Shown piece after piece: positions 17,646 through 25,866 of a DNA stretch of 64,000 nucleotides (the stretch's first letter is position 1; each line of letters begins with the position of its first letter). Below the pieces are notes generated by a model, which was not told where the DNA came from, made no database searches, and was given only the letters and a program-made list of their open reading frames with translations. Position numbers and translations under genes: made by a program. Origin of the DNA: Flavobacterium panacis (GTDB lineage: Bacteria > Bacteroidota > Bacteroidia > Flavobacteriales > Flavobacteriaceae); NCBI RefSeq assembly GCF_024649945.1, contig NZ_JANKMS010000003.1, positions 372,001 through 436,000 of the forward strand, read 5' to 3'.

Positions 17646-19331
17646 CTACTTCCTGCTTATTCCCGCGCTTTCAAAACTAGCCATTTCATTCAAAAAAGCT
17701 TCTGCAGATTTTAAGATAGGAAAAGCAATTGCACAGCCGGTTCCTTCACCTAATCGCAAATCGAGATTTAAAATCGGTTTTGCATCGAGATAATCAAGTA
17801 ATTTGATATGTGCTTTTTCTGCGGAACAATGAGAGAAAACAGCATTTTTTGAAATATTCGGATTGATTTTAGTAGCAATTAAAAAAGCTGTCGTACAAAT
17901 AAAACCGTCAATTAAAATCAGCATTTTATGATCAAAAGCAGAGAGCATTCCGCCTGCCATTTGTAGAATCTCAAAACCTCCAAAATAAGAAAGTTGCGAT
18001 ATTAATTCGGCTTGACCAGAATAATTTTCGATTGCTTTTTTGAGAATATTTTGCTTTTGAATTAGCTTTTCGTCAGAAACTCCGGTTCCTTTCCCGACGC
18101 AATCTTCGATAGGAAAACCTGTTAAGAGACTCATTAAAACAGAAGCCGTTGAGGTATTGCCAATTCCCATTTCACCAAAACCGATACAGTTGCAACCTGT
18201 TTTTGCGATATTTTCTACAATGGCTTTTCCTTTGTCCAAACACAATTGAACTTCAGATTCGCTCATGGCTGGAACATATAGAAAAGACTGCGTTCCTTTA
18301 GCAATTTTAGCATCAATTAATTTGACATTGGTTGGAAAATCATAATTTACACCAGCATCTACAATAGATAATTCGATATTATTTTGTTTGCAGAAAACAT
18401 TTATTGCGGCGCCTCCATCAAGAAAATTATTGACCATTTGACGTGTCACGTCTTGCGGATAATCACTTACGCCATGATTGGCAATTCCGTGGTCTGCGGC
18501 AAAAACAACAATATTTGGATTGGTGATTTTAGGGTTTAAGGTTTCAAAAACAGTTGCCATTTGAAAAGCTAAAGTTTCTAAAGTTCCTAAGGCGCCAAGA
18601 GGTTTTGTTTTAGAATCTATTTTCTCCCGTAAAAGTTTAGAGAAATCAGTTTCGTTTTCCGTTTTACTTTTGGAATTTAATTCAAGATTAGAAATGTTTA
18701 TCTTTTGAATTTCTGAAATCTCGCTACAAATTGGAGCTTCCGATTTCTGCTTCCAATGCAATTGCTGTAGCATAGGTTGGTTGTTGTAATTGGTAGCAGG
18801 TTTTCCAATACAGAAATAACCAAGAGGTTCTATGTTGTCTGGTAAATCGAGTATTTTTTTGAATTGATAATAATTTAAAATCGAAACCCATCCCATTCCA
18901 TACCCTTGTTCAGTAAGCGAAAGCCAAATATTCTGTGCCGCACAAACCGAGCTAAATTTAACGGCTTCATTACTGCCAATAGTTCCGATAGTAAACTGAT
19001 TGAGAACAGAACGGTCATAAGCAATAATTAGCCCAATTGGAGCTTCTTCTATTGCTTCAAGTTTCAGGGAATTGTACAGTTCTTTTTGTTCTTTGTTATC
19101 CGTAAGTTCAGCTGCTTTTTTGTTATAATCTAAAAACAGCTTTTTAATTGAAGTTTTAACTTCATTAGATTTTATCAGGAAATATCTAGTAGCATCGGTA
19201 AGCCCAACAGAAGGTGCCCAGTGCCCAGCCTGTAACGCTTTCTGAATTACATCGTCAGGAACTTCGTCATTTGTAAAGTGTCGGGTGTCACGGCGTGATT
19301 TTAAGATGTCGTCTAGTTGGCTCATTTTCAA
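17646..19331 (-). CDS. BluB-CobT fusion: DMB synthase and nicotinate-nucleotide:DMB phosphoribosyltransferase
   Basis: A 561-residue two-domain protein. Residues 1 to about 205 are a nitroreductase-fold BluB domain (SRRDTRHFTNDEVPDD; GHWAPSVGLTDATRY; CAAQNIWLSLTEQGYGMGWV), which cleaves FMNH2 to make 5,6-dimethylbenzimidazole. After a linker with GLN/LYS/SER, residues from about 228 are CobT (REKIDSKTKPLGALGTLE; FAADHGIANHGVSDYP; GEMGIGNTSTASVL; and the catalytic Glu in LRLGEGTGCAIA). CobT converts DMB to alpha-ribazole phosphate. Both halves look complete, so one polypeptide would make the lower ligand and activate it. Two adjacent Met codons (19331, 19325) could start it. Confidence 0.93.
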   Translation of the reverse strand: MKMSQLDDILKSRRDTRHFTNDEVPDDVIQKALQAGHWAPSVGLTDATRYFLIKSNEVKTSIKKLFLDYNKKAAELTDNKEQKELYNSLKLEAIEEAPIGLIIAYDRSVLNQFTIGTIGSNEAVKFSSVCAAQNIWLSLTEQGYGMGWVSILNYYQFKKILDLPDNIEPLGYFCIGKPATNYNNQPMLQQLHWKQKSEAPICSEISEIQKINISNLELNSKSKTENETDFSKLLREKIDSKTKPLGALGTLETLAFQMATVFETLNPKITNPNIVVFAADHGIANHGVSDYPQDVTRQMVNNFLDGGAAINVFCKQNNIELSIVDAGVNYDFPTNVKLIDAKIAKGTQSFLYVPAMSESEVQLCLDKGKAIVENIAKTGCNCIGFGEMGIGNTSTASVLMSLLTGFPIEDCVGKGTGVSDEKLIQKQNILKKAIENYSGQAELISQLSYFGGFEILQMAGGMLSAFDHKMLILIDGFICTTAFLIATKINPNISKNAVFSHCSAEKAHIKLLDYLDAKPILNLDLRLGEGTGCAIAFPILKSAEAFLNEMASFESAGISRK

Positions 19332-19506
19332 AAATCAATAACATTTTCAAAAATCAAATTCAATTTTAAATCTGAAAAATTTTAATTCTTGTAAAGTTAA
19401 AGTATTCGTTTTGGAATCAAAAGTAATATTTGACTTATAGGAAAAAATACAGATTATTAATTTTTAAAATTGAAATGCAGTTGAATTTTACAATTGTTAT
19501 TTATTT

Positions 19507-19540
19507 TTGACATTGACATTGACATTGACATTGACATTGA
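19507..19540. repeat. Tandem TTGACA hexamer repeat, 5.7 copies
   Basis: Five perfect copies of TTGACA followed by TTGA. It lies 3 bases beyond the cobU stop codon, in the 212-base gap between cobU and bluB-cobT. Confidence 0.95.
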
Positions 19541-19543
19541 TTT

Positions 19544-20053
19544 TTATCCTTTTATTTTAACAGGAATTCCAGAAACCATCAAAACGACTTCATCAGCATT
19601 TTCGGCAAGAAACTGATTCATCCAGCCTTGAAGTTCAACAAATTTTCTTCCAATATGAGTTTCTGCATGAACTCCCATTCCGATTTCGTTTGTTACAATA
19701 ATGATAGTAGTGTTTTGGTGTTTTGTAATGGCTAGAAATTCTTTCTTTGCTTCTTCTAAACTTAGATGAACATCGTTTTGATGATCAACAAAAAAGTTTG
19801 TGAGCCAAAGTGTGACACAATCAATTAAGGCTGTTTTTTCAGAAAAATCAATTTTACTGAGATATTTTTCTTCTTCAACATTCGTCCAACGTTCGTCACG
19901 TTCTTGTTGGTGACGATCGATACGATTTTGAAAATCAGAATCCCATTTTCTGGCGGTTGCTACATATATAGGAGAATCAGAAAGTTCTAAAGCCAGTTTT
20001 TGAGCATAACTGCTTTTTCCAGAGCGTTCGCCACCGGTCACCAAATAAATCAT
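19544..20053 (-). CDS. cobU: Adenosylcobinamide kinase/guanylyltransferase
   Basis: A 169-residue P-loop protein. The Walker A is VTGGERSGKSSYA at the N terminus. The RIDRHQQERDERW segment near residue 45 contains the His that carries GMP in CobU. LIDCVTLWLTNFF near residue 82 and TNEIGMGVHAE near 122 are family motifs. It phosphorylates adenosylcobinamide and transfers GMP to give adenosylcobinamide-GDP, the CobS substrate. It heads the minus-strand series cobU, bluB-cobT, cobS, cobC. An upstream gap of about 105 bases is filled with ATAAGTT-type repeats. Confidence 0.95.
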   Translation of the reverse strand: MIYLVTGGERSGKSSYAQKLALELSDSPIYVATARKWDSDFQNRIDRHQQERDERWTNVEEEKYLSKIDFSEKTALIDCVTLWLTNFFVDHQNDVHLSLEEAKKEFLAITKHQNTTIIIVTNEIGMGVHAETHIGRKFVELQGWMNQFLAENADEVVLMVSGIPVKIKG

Positions 20054-20057
20054 GTTT

Positions 20058-20162
20058 TAGTAGTTATAAGTTAGGGGTTATAAGTTATGAGTTTCGTTTG
20101 GCAAGTTATAATTAATTTTGAAGACCAACTCATAACTTTTAATTCATAACTCATAACTTTTA
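20058..20162. repeat. ATAAGTT/AACTTAT heptamer repeat, palindromic arrangement (copy 1)
   Basis: Several TTATAAGTTA and TTATGAGT units followed by inverted AACTCATAAC units (two arms around GTTTGGCAAG). The same heptamer-based pattern recurs at 24.3 kb and 59.75 kb. No coding potential. Confidence 0.8.
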
Positions 20163-20522
20163 ATAAGGGCAATGTCGGCAATCGTTTCCGCAGCAAGTTC
20201 CTCTTTTTAAGTGAAACCAAGGTTTAAAAACATATTGACCATCTTCGATATAATAGTCGATACCTTCAATTAAATTATCGGTTTTAGGGAGCGAGATAGC
20301 TTTGTTGGTTGGAGCTTTGTCGGGAGTCATGGTTTCTACATATGCTTCGATCTTGTCTTCACAAGCTTCTTTAAAACAAATAGGACAAAGACAATCGCCT
20401 CCCTCGGAAAGGTTAAAAATAGGCGGGTAATCATTACACCAGCACTTTTTTTCTACAGATATATCTCCACAGCTGAATTCAGAATCACAGCTTGAGCAAA
20501 TTTTCATTTTTGTGGTATTCAT
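20160..20522 (-). CDS. Cysteine-rich CWC / DUF5522 protein
   Basis: A 120-residue protein starting at the Met at 20522; an open frame to 20606 would add 28 residues with hydrophobic, tyrosine-rich character and no support. The N-terminal half has CSSCDSEFSCG, then KKCWCNDYPP and CLCPICFKEAC, the Cys-rich CWC pattern. The C-terminal half has EGIDYYIEDGQYVFKPWFHL and ends RGTCCGNDCRHCPY, the DUF5522 pattern. About 14 Cys suggest a metal site. It is divergent from the btuF gene and downstream toward cobU. Function unknown; a link to cobalt or corrinoid handling is only positional. Confidence 0.75.
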   Translation of the reverse strand: MNTTKMKICSSCDSEFSCGDISVEKKCWCNDYPPIFNLSEGGDCLCPICFKEACEDKIEAYVETMTPDKAPTNKAISLPKTDNLIEGIDYYIEDGQYVFKPWFHLKRGTCCGNDCRHCPY

Positions 20523-20587
20523 GTTGTAAAGATACAATTGTTTAAATTTGTAAGAATAAAGGTAAACAAAAAAAATAGAAAATACTT

Positions 20588-20595
20588 TACCTTTG
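20588..20595 (+). promoter_or_regulatory. -7 promoter element for btuF-type gene
   Basis: TACCTTTG matches TAnnTTTG, 21 bases before the start codon at 20617. No good -33 TTG is seen at the usual spacing. Confidence 0.5.
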
Positions 20596-20616
20596 TCGTG
20601 ATCCAAAACATAAAAT

Positions 20617-21759
20617 ATGAGACATTTATTACCGAAAATGATTTTTATAGCTTCTTTTTTTATCCTGACAGGATGTAAGAAGAATGAAAATACAGAAACA
20701 GTAAAAGCAGAAAATGTAAAAAACAGTATAGAATACGCAAGCGGACTTTCGATTGTGAAATATGATGATTATTCAGTTGTAACTGTCTCAAATCCATGGC
20801 CAAGTGCGAATAAAGATTTCAAATATATTTTAAAAGAAAAAGATGCAAAAGTTCCAGACAGCCTTCAAACTTATACAACAATTCAGGTTCCGTTAACGTC
20901 TGTTGTGGTTACTTCGACTACTAATATTCCGTTTTTAGAAATGCTGGAAGTAGAAAACAAATTAGTTGGTTTTCCACATACCGATTATATTTCTTCAGAA
21001 AAAACGAGAGCTTTAATTGACAAAGGTTCTGTGAAAAATGTTGGACAAAATGAAAAACTAAACATTGAACAATTAATAGAATTGTCTCCTGATTTAATTG
21101 TAACTTTTGGAGTAGACAATAACAATCCGATGCTTGATAATTTGAAAAAAAGCGGATTAAAAGTATTGATTCAAGGAGATTGGATGGAACAATCACCGCT
21201 TGGAAAAGCAGAATGGATTAAACTTTATGGCGCTTTATTTGGTAAAGAAGAGCTGGCAAAAGAGCTTTTTGATAAAATTGTAGAAAGTTATAATCAGGCT
21301 AAAAAATTAGTTGCCGATAAACCAGCGACTTCTAAAGTTTTATACGGTTCAATGTATGAAGATGTTTGGTATGTTGCCAAAGGAAATAGCTGGGTAGCGC
21401 AATTTATGAAAGACGCACAAGCCAATTATTTATGGGCCAATTTACAAGGAACAGGAAGTGAAGGATTGTCTTTTGAAAAAGTATTAGACAAAGCCAAAAG
21501 TGCCAATGTTTGGATTGCTTCAGGATCGTTTAAAAATCTGGAAGAATTACAGAAAGCAAATCCGCATTATGCAGAATTTGATGCTTTCAGAAATAAAACG
21601 GTTTATAATTTTGAAGGGAAATTGGGCGCAACTGGAGGAACTGTTTATTACGAATTGGCACCGAGCCGACCAGATTTAGTTTTAAAAGATTACATCAAAA
21701 TTTTCCATCCAGATTTATTGGCCAGTTATGAATTTACTTTTGCATCAAAACTGAATTAA
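20617..21759 (+). CDS. Corrinoid ABC transporter substrate-binding lipoprotein, BtuF-like
   Basis: A 380-residue lipoprotein (signal peptide FIASFFILTGC, Cys near 20). The mature part is a helical-backbone binding protein of the FeuA/BtuF fold: RALIDKGSVKNVGQNEKLNIE, LSPDLIVTFG, then the long helix linker and a second lobe with KVLYGSMYEDVWYVAKGNSW. It is followed directly by a FecCD permease and, after 114 bases, an ATPase. This superfamily also covers siderophore binding; the B12 assignment rests on cobU and the riboswitch locus beside it. No riboswitch is seen in its 94-base upstream gap. Confidence 0.85.
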   Translation: MRHLLPKMIFIASFFILTGCKKNENTETVKAENVKNSIEYASGLSIVKYDDYSVVTVSNPWPSANKDFKYILKEKDAKVPDSLQTYTTIQVPLTSVVVTSTTNIPFLEMLEVENKLVGFPHTDYISSEKTRALIDKGSVKNVGQNEKLNIEQLIELSPDLIVTFGVDNNNPMLDNLKKSGLKVLIQGDWMEQSPLGKAEWIKLYGALFGKEELAKELFDKIVESYNQAKKLVADKPATSKVLYGSMYEDVWYVAKGNSWVAQFMKDAQANYLWANLQGTGSEGLSFEKVLDKAKSANVWIASGSFKNLEELQKANPHYAEFDAFRNKTVYNFEGKLGATGGTVYYELAPSRPDLVLKDYIKIFHPDLLASYEFTFASKLN

Positions 21760-21760
21760 A

Positions 21761-22789
21761 TTGGCGAATAAAAAACGAAATACCATTTTATTTGTTATTC
21801 TAGCTTTAGGTCTTTTGCTGATGTTTTTGGCAAGCATTAGTTTAGGCTCTGTTATGATTCCGTTGAAAGATGTTTTTGCAAGTTTAACTGGAGGCCAAGC
21901 AACAAAATCGACTTGGGAATATATTATCATTAATTACCGTTTGCCAAAAACAATTACTGCAGTGTTGGTTGGTGCTGGACTTTCAATCAGCGGACTTTTG
22001 ATGCAGACTTTATTCCGTAATCCATTGGCTGAACCCTATGTTTTAGGATTGAGTTCTGGCGCTAGTTTAGGAGTTGCTTTTGTGATTTTGGGAGCTGGAT
22101 TTTTGCCTTCTTTTTTAAGCGCAATCGCATTGTCTTCGTACGGAATTGTTCTAGCATCTACAGCTGGAAGTATTTTGGTTCTGCTTTTAGTTTTAGTAGT
22201 TTCACAAAGATTGAGGGATACAATGGCAATTCTGATTGTGGGATTAATGTTTGCAAGTTTTAGCGCAGCAATAATAAATGTTTTAACGTATTTCAGTACA
22301 GCCGAACAGTTGCAAAAATTTACTTTCTGGTCAATGGGAAGTCTTGGAAATCTTTCATGGCCTACAATCGGAATTTTGACTTTTTGTGTTGGAATCGGAA
22401 TGCTTTTAAGTGCGAAAAGTATAAAGCCTTTAAATGCTTTGCTTTTAGGAGAAAACTACGCTAAAAGCATGGGGCTGAATTTTAAAAAAGCACGATTAAT
22501 AATCATATTTGCAACAAGTATATTGTCTGGGGCCATCACCGCATTTGCAGGTCCAATTGCTTTTGTTGGTTTGGCAGTACCACATATTGCAAAATTGACT
22601 TTTCAAACCAGTAATCACACCATATTATTCTGGAGTACTTTGTTTTTCGGAGCCATTATCATGTTGTTTTGTGATATTGTGTCACAAATGCCAGGTTTTG
22701 AGGTCACACTTCCAATTAATGCGATTACGTCTATCATTGGTGCGCCTGTTGTCATTTGGCTTTTAGTTAGGAAAAGAAATTTTAGATAA
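21761..22789 (+). CDS. FecCD/BtuC-type ABC permease
   Basis: A 342-residue protein with about nine or ten membrane helices. Family motifs: YRLPKTITAVLVGAGLSISG, LMQTLFRNPLAEPYVLG near residues 75-95, and FVGLAVPHIAK with the coupling-helix segment in the C-terminal third. The start is a TTG at 21761, one base after the btuF-like stop; the first internal Met lies inside the first membrane helix, so the TTG is the best start. It forms the inner-membrane channel of the corrinoid importer. Coupled translation with the upstream gene is likely. Confidence 0.9.
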   Translation: MANKKRNTILFVILALGLLLMFLASISLGSVMIPLKDVFASLTGGQATKSTWEYIIINYRLPKTITAVLVGAGLSISGLLMQTLFRNPLAEPYVLGLSSGASLGVAFVILGAGFLPSFLSAIALSSYGIVLASTAGSILVLLLVLVVSQRLRDTMAILIVGLMFASFSAAIINVLTYFSTAEQLQKFTFWSMGSLGNLSWPTIGILTFCVGIGMLLSAKSIKPLNALLLGENYAKSMGLNFKKARLIIIFATSILSGAITAFAGPIAFVGLAVPHIAKLTFQTSNHTILFWSTLFFGAIIMLFCDIVSQMPGFEVTLPINAITSIIGAPVVIWLLVRKRNFR

Positions 22790-22797
22790 TTTGTTTA

Positions 22798-22898
22798 GCC
22801 ACAGATTACACAGATTTTTTTTAATCATTTTAATCCTTCTAATCAGTGGCAAAAGAAAAAACTTAGAAACTTAGTATCTCAGCAACTTAGAATCTTAA
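22798..22898. repeat. Intergenic hairpin and ACTTAG repeats
   Basis: GCCACAGATTA at 22798 pairs with TAATCAGTGGC at 22840-22850 with one mismatch. It is followed by ACTTAG-containing near-repeats (22861-22890). It separates the permease and ATPase genes and is not coding. Confidence 0.7.
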
Positions 22899-22903
22899 AA
22901 AAA

Positions 22904-23680
22904 ATGAAAAACATCTTAACAACTTCAAATCTAAATATTGGATATAAATCCAACAAAGGCGTTACGACTATTGCTGAGAATCTGAATCTAAACCTAGAAG
23001 CAGGAAAACTAATTACTTTAATAGGAGCAAACGGAATAGGGAAATCGACTTTACTTCGAACTATTACAGGAATTCAAAAGCCATTATCAGGAAATGTACA
23101 TTTAAACGAAAAAAATATTTCCGATTATAAACCTTTAGAATTAGCTCAAAACCTAAGTTTGGTTTTGACGGAGAAACTACCTCCAAGTAATCTTTCTGTT
23201 TTTGAATTAGTAGCCTTAGGCCGCCAGCCATACACGAATTGGGTTGATAAATTGTCTGATGAAGATATTGCAAAAGTTCATGAAGCTATGAGTTTAACTC
23301 AAATAGAACATTTAGCTTCAAAAAAGCATTTTCAAATTAGCGATGGACAATTACAGAAAGTTTTAATTGCAAGAGCTTTGGCACAAGATACTCCGTTAAT
23401 TATTTTAGATGAACCGACAACACATTTGGATTTATTGCACAAAGTTTCATTATTCAAATTATTGAAAAAACTAACTCAGGAAACTCAAAAATGCATTTTG
23501 TTTTCTACACACGATATTGATCTGGCAATTCAATTAAGTGACGAAATGATTATGATGACACCAGAAAATATCATACAAGATCAACCATGTAATTTAATCT
23601 CAAACGGAAGTTTCAGCAATTTATTCAAAGACGAAAATATTGTTTTTGATGCTGAAAAAGGGAAGTTTTTAGTGAGTTAG
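22904..23680 (+). CDS. ABC transporter ATPase, BtuD/FecE-like
   Basis: A 258-residue ATPase. The Walker A is GANGIGKST near residue 47, the Q-loop region follows SLVLTEKLPP, the signature is ISDGQLQKVLIARALAQD (a D replaces the second G of LSGGQ), Walker B is LIILDEPTTHLDL and the H-loop is FSTHDID. It powers the BtuF/BtuC-like system just upstream. The SDGQ variant signature is seen in other FecE-like proteins and should still work. It lies 114 bases after the permease, across a hairpin repeat, so it may be expressed at a lower level. Confidence 0.9.
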   Translation: MKNILTTSNLNIGYKSNKGVTTIAENLNLNLEAGKLITLIGANGIGKSTLLRTITGIQKPLSGNVHLNEKNISDYKPLELAQNLSLVLTEKLPPSNLSVFELVALGRQPYTNWVDKLSDEDIAKVHEAMSLTQIEHLASKKHFQISDGQLQKVLIARALAQDTPLIILDEPTTHLDLLHKVSLFKLLKKLTQETQKCILFSTHDIDLAIQLSDEMIMMTPENIIQDQPCNLISNGSFSNLFKDENIVFDAEKGKFLVS

Positions 23681-23696
23681 TTTTTTTGAAGCTAAT

Positions 23697-23780
23697 CCTG
23701 CTGTCCGCTATATCTTTTGTGGTGAACCCCACCACAAAAGGATGCCGCTTCCATCAGGGCTAGGGGTTCCGTTTTCAGAA
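23697..23780. repeat. Dispersed palindromic repeat (family B, copy 1)
   Basis: CTGTCCGCTATATCTTTTG, then TGGTGAACCCCACCA as a short hairpin, then CAAAAGGATGCCGCTTCC. The reverse complement matches the copy at 58.35-58.43 kb (AGCGGCATCCTTTTG ... CAAAAGATATAGCGGATAGC). No open frame. Confidence 0.85.
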
Positions 23781-23817
23781 GATGATTTTCCGATTAAACA
23801 GCTAAACAAATAAACGA

Positions 23818-24276
23818 TTAAACTTTTTTAATCCCAATTTGTCTTTTCGCCTCACCAACCACAAAAGCAACCGAATTCGCAATATTAAAACTACGAATAA
23901 GCGGAGACATCGGAATCGTCAAATGATTTTCGAATCTTGACATGAACGCTGCGCTTAAACCAACACTTTCTTTTCCGAAAACCAGCCAGTCACCATCTTG
24001 AAACTCATTTTGCAGATAAGATTTTTCAGAATGTGAACTCATCAAAAACACACGGGAATGATCTGGAATTTGCGCAATCCATTCCTCTACATTTTGATAT
24101 TCGGTAACATCCAAATGAACCCAGTAATCCAGACCAGAACGTTTTAGATTTTTATCATTAATGACAAATCCGAAAGGGTGAATTAAATGAAGACGACTTT
24201 CTGTACCCACGCACAATCTGCCAATGTTTCCGGTATTATTTGGTATTTCAGGTTCAACAAGAACTACGTTTAGCAT
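23818..24276 (-). CDS. trmL: tRNA (cytidine(34)-2'-O)-methyltransferase
   Basis: A 152-residue SPOUT-class methyltransferase. It starts MLNVVLVEPEIPNNTGNIGR, the TrmL opening, and has the knot motifs LVFGKESVGLS and IPMSPLIRSFNIANSVAFVVGEAKRQ. It methylates the wobble ribose of tRNA-Leu isoacceptors. Length is that of the minimal TrmL. The upstream gap toward the pseudouridine synthase gene carries heptamer repeats. Confidence 0.92.
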   Translation of the reverse strand: MLNVVLVEPEIPNNTGNIGRLCVGTESRLHLIHPFGFVINDKNLKRSGLDYWVHLDVTEYQNVEEWIAQIPDHSRVFLMSSHSEKSYLQNEFQDGDWLVFGKESVGLSAAFMSRFENHLTIPMSPLIRSFNIANSVAFVVGEAKRQIGIKKV

Positions 24277-24287
24277 GTTTTTAGTTA

Positions 24288-24353
24288 TGAATTATGAGTT
24301 ATAAGTTATAAGTTATAAGTTTTGAGTTTTGAGTTTTGAGTTTTGAGTTTTTG
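24288..24353. repeat. Tandem heptamer repeats (ATAAGTT and TTTGAGT)
   Basis: Three near-perfect TTATAAG units followed by four tandem TTTTGAG units. Related to the arrays at 20.06 and 59.75 kb, but here all units face the same way. It sits between trmL and the pseudouridine synthase gene. Confidence 0.85.
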
Positions 24354-24377
24354 GGAATTATCTAATTGTCACATTAT

Positions 24378-24950
24378 CTAATTATCCAATTGAAAATTCT
24401 CAACCTCTAGCACTTCGCCCGCTTTTAGATTTTGCAAATATACATTTCCTATTCGAACGCGAACCAAACGAAGAGTTGGAAAACCAACGGCTGCAGTCAT
24501 TTTTCGAACTTGACGAAATTTACCTTCATTAATGGTAATAGAAGCCCAAGAAGTTGGACCGTGGCGCTCGTCTCTGATTTTTTTGGCTCTTGGTCCAAAA
24601 TCAGGAATTTCAGTAACAATAAAAGCTTTGCAAGGTTTGGTTTTGTATTTTCCGCCGTCAAAACCAATTTCAACACCTTTTTGTAATTGTTCTATTGCTT
24701 CAGGTGTTATAACGCCGTCAACTTGAACGTAATATTCTTTGTCAACTTTTTTGCTTCTTACTTCTTCGCTAACCATTCCGTCGGTTGTCAATAGTAATAA
24801 ACCTTCAGAATCTTCGTCTAATCTTCCAATAGCCATTGTTCCTTCGGGAAAATCATGTAATTCGCCCAAAAGCTTTTTCTTCCTTTTTAATTCATAGATA
24901 AATTGACTTAAATAACCGTAAGGTTTAAAAAGAAGGAAGTGTCTGTGCAT
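24378..24950 (-). CDS. rRNA pseudouridine synthase, RluE/RsuA family
   Basis: A 190-residue RsuA-family enzyme without an S4 domain. It opens HRHFLLFKPYGYLSQF and holds the catalytic motif AIGRLDEDSEGLLLLTTDG (Asp near residue 48). The C-terminal half has NEGKFRQVRKMTAAVGFPT and LVRVRIGN, typical of the family. Size and lack of an S4 domain fit RluE, which modifies U2457 of 23S rRNA in E. coli. The exact target here is not proven. Confidence 0.85.
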   Translation of the reverse strand: MHRHFLLFKPYGYLSQFIYELKRKKKLLGELHDFPEGTMAIGRLDEDSEGLLLLTTDGMVSEEVRSKKVDKEYYVQVDGVITPEAIEQLQKGVEIGFDGGKYKTKPCKAFIVTEIPDFGPRAKKIRDERHGPTSWASITINEGKFRQVRKMTAAVGFPTLRLVRVRIGNVYLQNLKAGEVLEVENFQLDN

Positions 24951-24995
24951 TTTTAATTTTTTGCAAAGATAGTTCTTTCATAAAATTAAAACCAA

Positions 24996-25202
24996 CTACT
25001 GCTTTTTTGATTTCATCTTTTTCAGCCATTGGTAAACAAACCAAATTGTGGTAATGATAAAAATGACTATCAAAACCGAATAATAGTTTTCGAAAAATTC
25101 ATGAAAATAACTTCCAACCAAAATATAAACAGAAGCCATACAAAGTTTGATTAAGATAAATTCGGCATTAGACCAGCTAGTTTTGATTTTGAAGAAATTC
25201 AT
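24996..25202 (-). CDS. Small membrane protein, unknown
   Basis: A 68-residue protein starting MNFFKIKTSW at 25202; the open frame extends to 25277 but that extension is hydrophobic and overlaps the likely promoter region. Two hydrophobic segments are visible (FILIKLCMASVYILVGSYF; YSVLIVIFIITTIWFVYQW), followed by a basic tail KKMKSKKQ. I do not recognise a family. Confidence 0.5.
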   Translation of the reverse strand: MNFFKIKTSWSNAEFILIKLCMASVYILVGSYFHEFFENYYSVLIVIFIITTIWFVYQWLKKMKSKKQ

Positions 25203-25338
25203 GATAATTAGTTTGTTAAGTTGCTTTGAATAAAGGTAATAAAATAAAAAGCAGATGGCAATTATAAAAGAAAGCAATCTTAAGTCATAATTTTTTCATA
25301 CTTAGAATTTGTAATATTATAAATTAAAAGACAATGTT

Positions 25339-25713
25339 ATGGAAACGAATAAATTAGGAACAAAAAAGATAAACGGAACTCAGAAGAATATCGACGAATC
25401 TAAAGGAAAAAACGTTTCGCACGATAAAGATCTGAAAGATGCCAAACTCAATAAAGAACTGGTAACAGATGCAGATGGAGATAAAAAAATAGTGGAAAGA
25501 GCAAGAAACGAAAACGAAGATATTAAAACCAAAATTTCAAAGACGGATTCCAATAATCCAAATGCAAATCGTGGTGTAAGTTCTGATGAGGAAGCTAAAA
25601 AAACGGTCGAAAACAAAGATCGTAATTCTGATATCACACCCAATCGATATCCGAATTCAAATCCTGAAAGCCATGAGGATCGTGGCAATATGAAATTGGA
25701 CGAAGACCAATAA
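25339..25713 (+). CDS. Hydrophilic, disordered protein of unknown function
   Basis: A 124-residue protein very rich in Lys, Asp, Asn and Glu, with no hydrophobic core, signal peptide or Cys. It is likely disordered. The C-terminal part (ITPNRYPNSNPESHEDRGN) looks constrained rather than random. A similarly acidic, disordered product is encoded at 57882-58184. Function unknown; no operon partner. Confidence 0.6.
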   Translation: METNKLGTKKINGTQKNIDESKGKNVSHDKDLKDAKLNKELVTDADGDKKIVERARNENEDIKTKISKTDSNNPNANRGVSSDEEAKKTVENKDRNSDITPNRYPNSNPESHEDRGNMKLDEDQ

Positions 25714-25810
25714 AATAATACGAAATTTTTAGTGAAACAAAGTCATTTTAATGTCAAATAACATAAGATTAGCTTGAAGCGTTAATCTTATTCTAAACTC
25801 GCGTCAAATC

Positions 25811-25841
25811 TTGAGTATCCGCTGATATCTTCGTAAATTTA
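25811..25841 (+). promoter_or_regulatory. Promoter for SDR gene
   Basis: TTG (25811-25813), 20 bases, TAAATTTA (25834-25841), seven of eight conserved positions counting free ones. It lies 26 bases before the SDR start codon. Confidence 0.5.
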
Positions 25842-25866
25842 GAGAACAAATTTAATACGTAAGAAT

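Noticed and set aside
19507..19540. TTGACA repeats as stacked -35 promoter boxes
   Set aside because: This phylum uses TTG/TAnnTTTG promoters; the array follows a stop codon and lacks -10 partners.
20530..20550. TTGTTTAA near the CWC gene as a CarH operator
   Set aside because: Single half-site in AT-rich DNA with no inverted partner at the proper place.
25380..25688. 102-codon open frame opposite the disordered protein
   Set aside because: Ser/Phe/Leu-rich antisense shadow; the plus-strand frame has a better start. Some doubt remains since neither has a known family.
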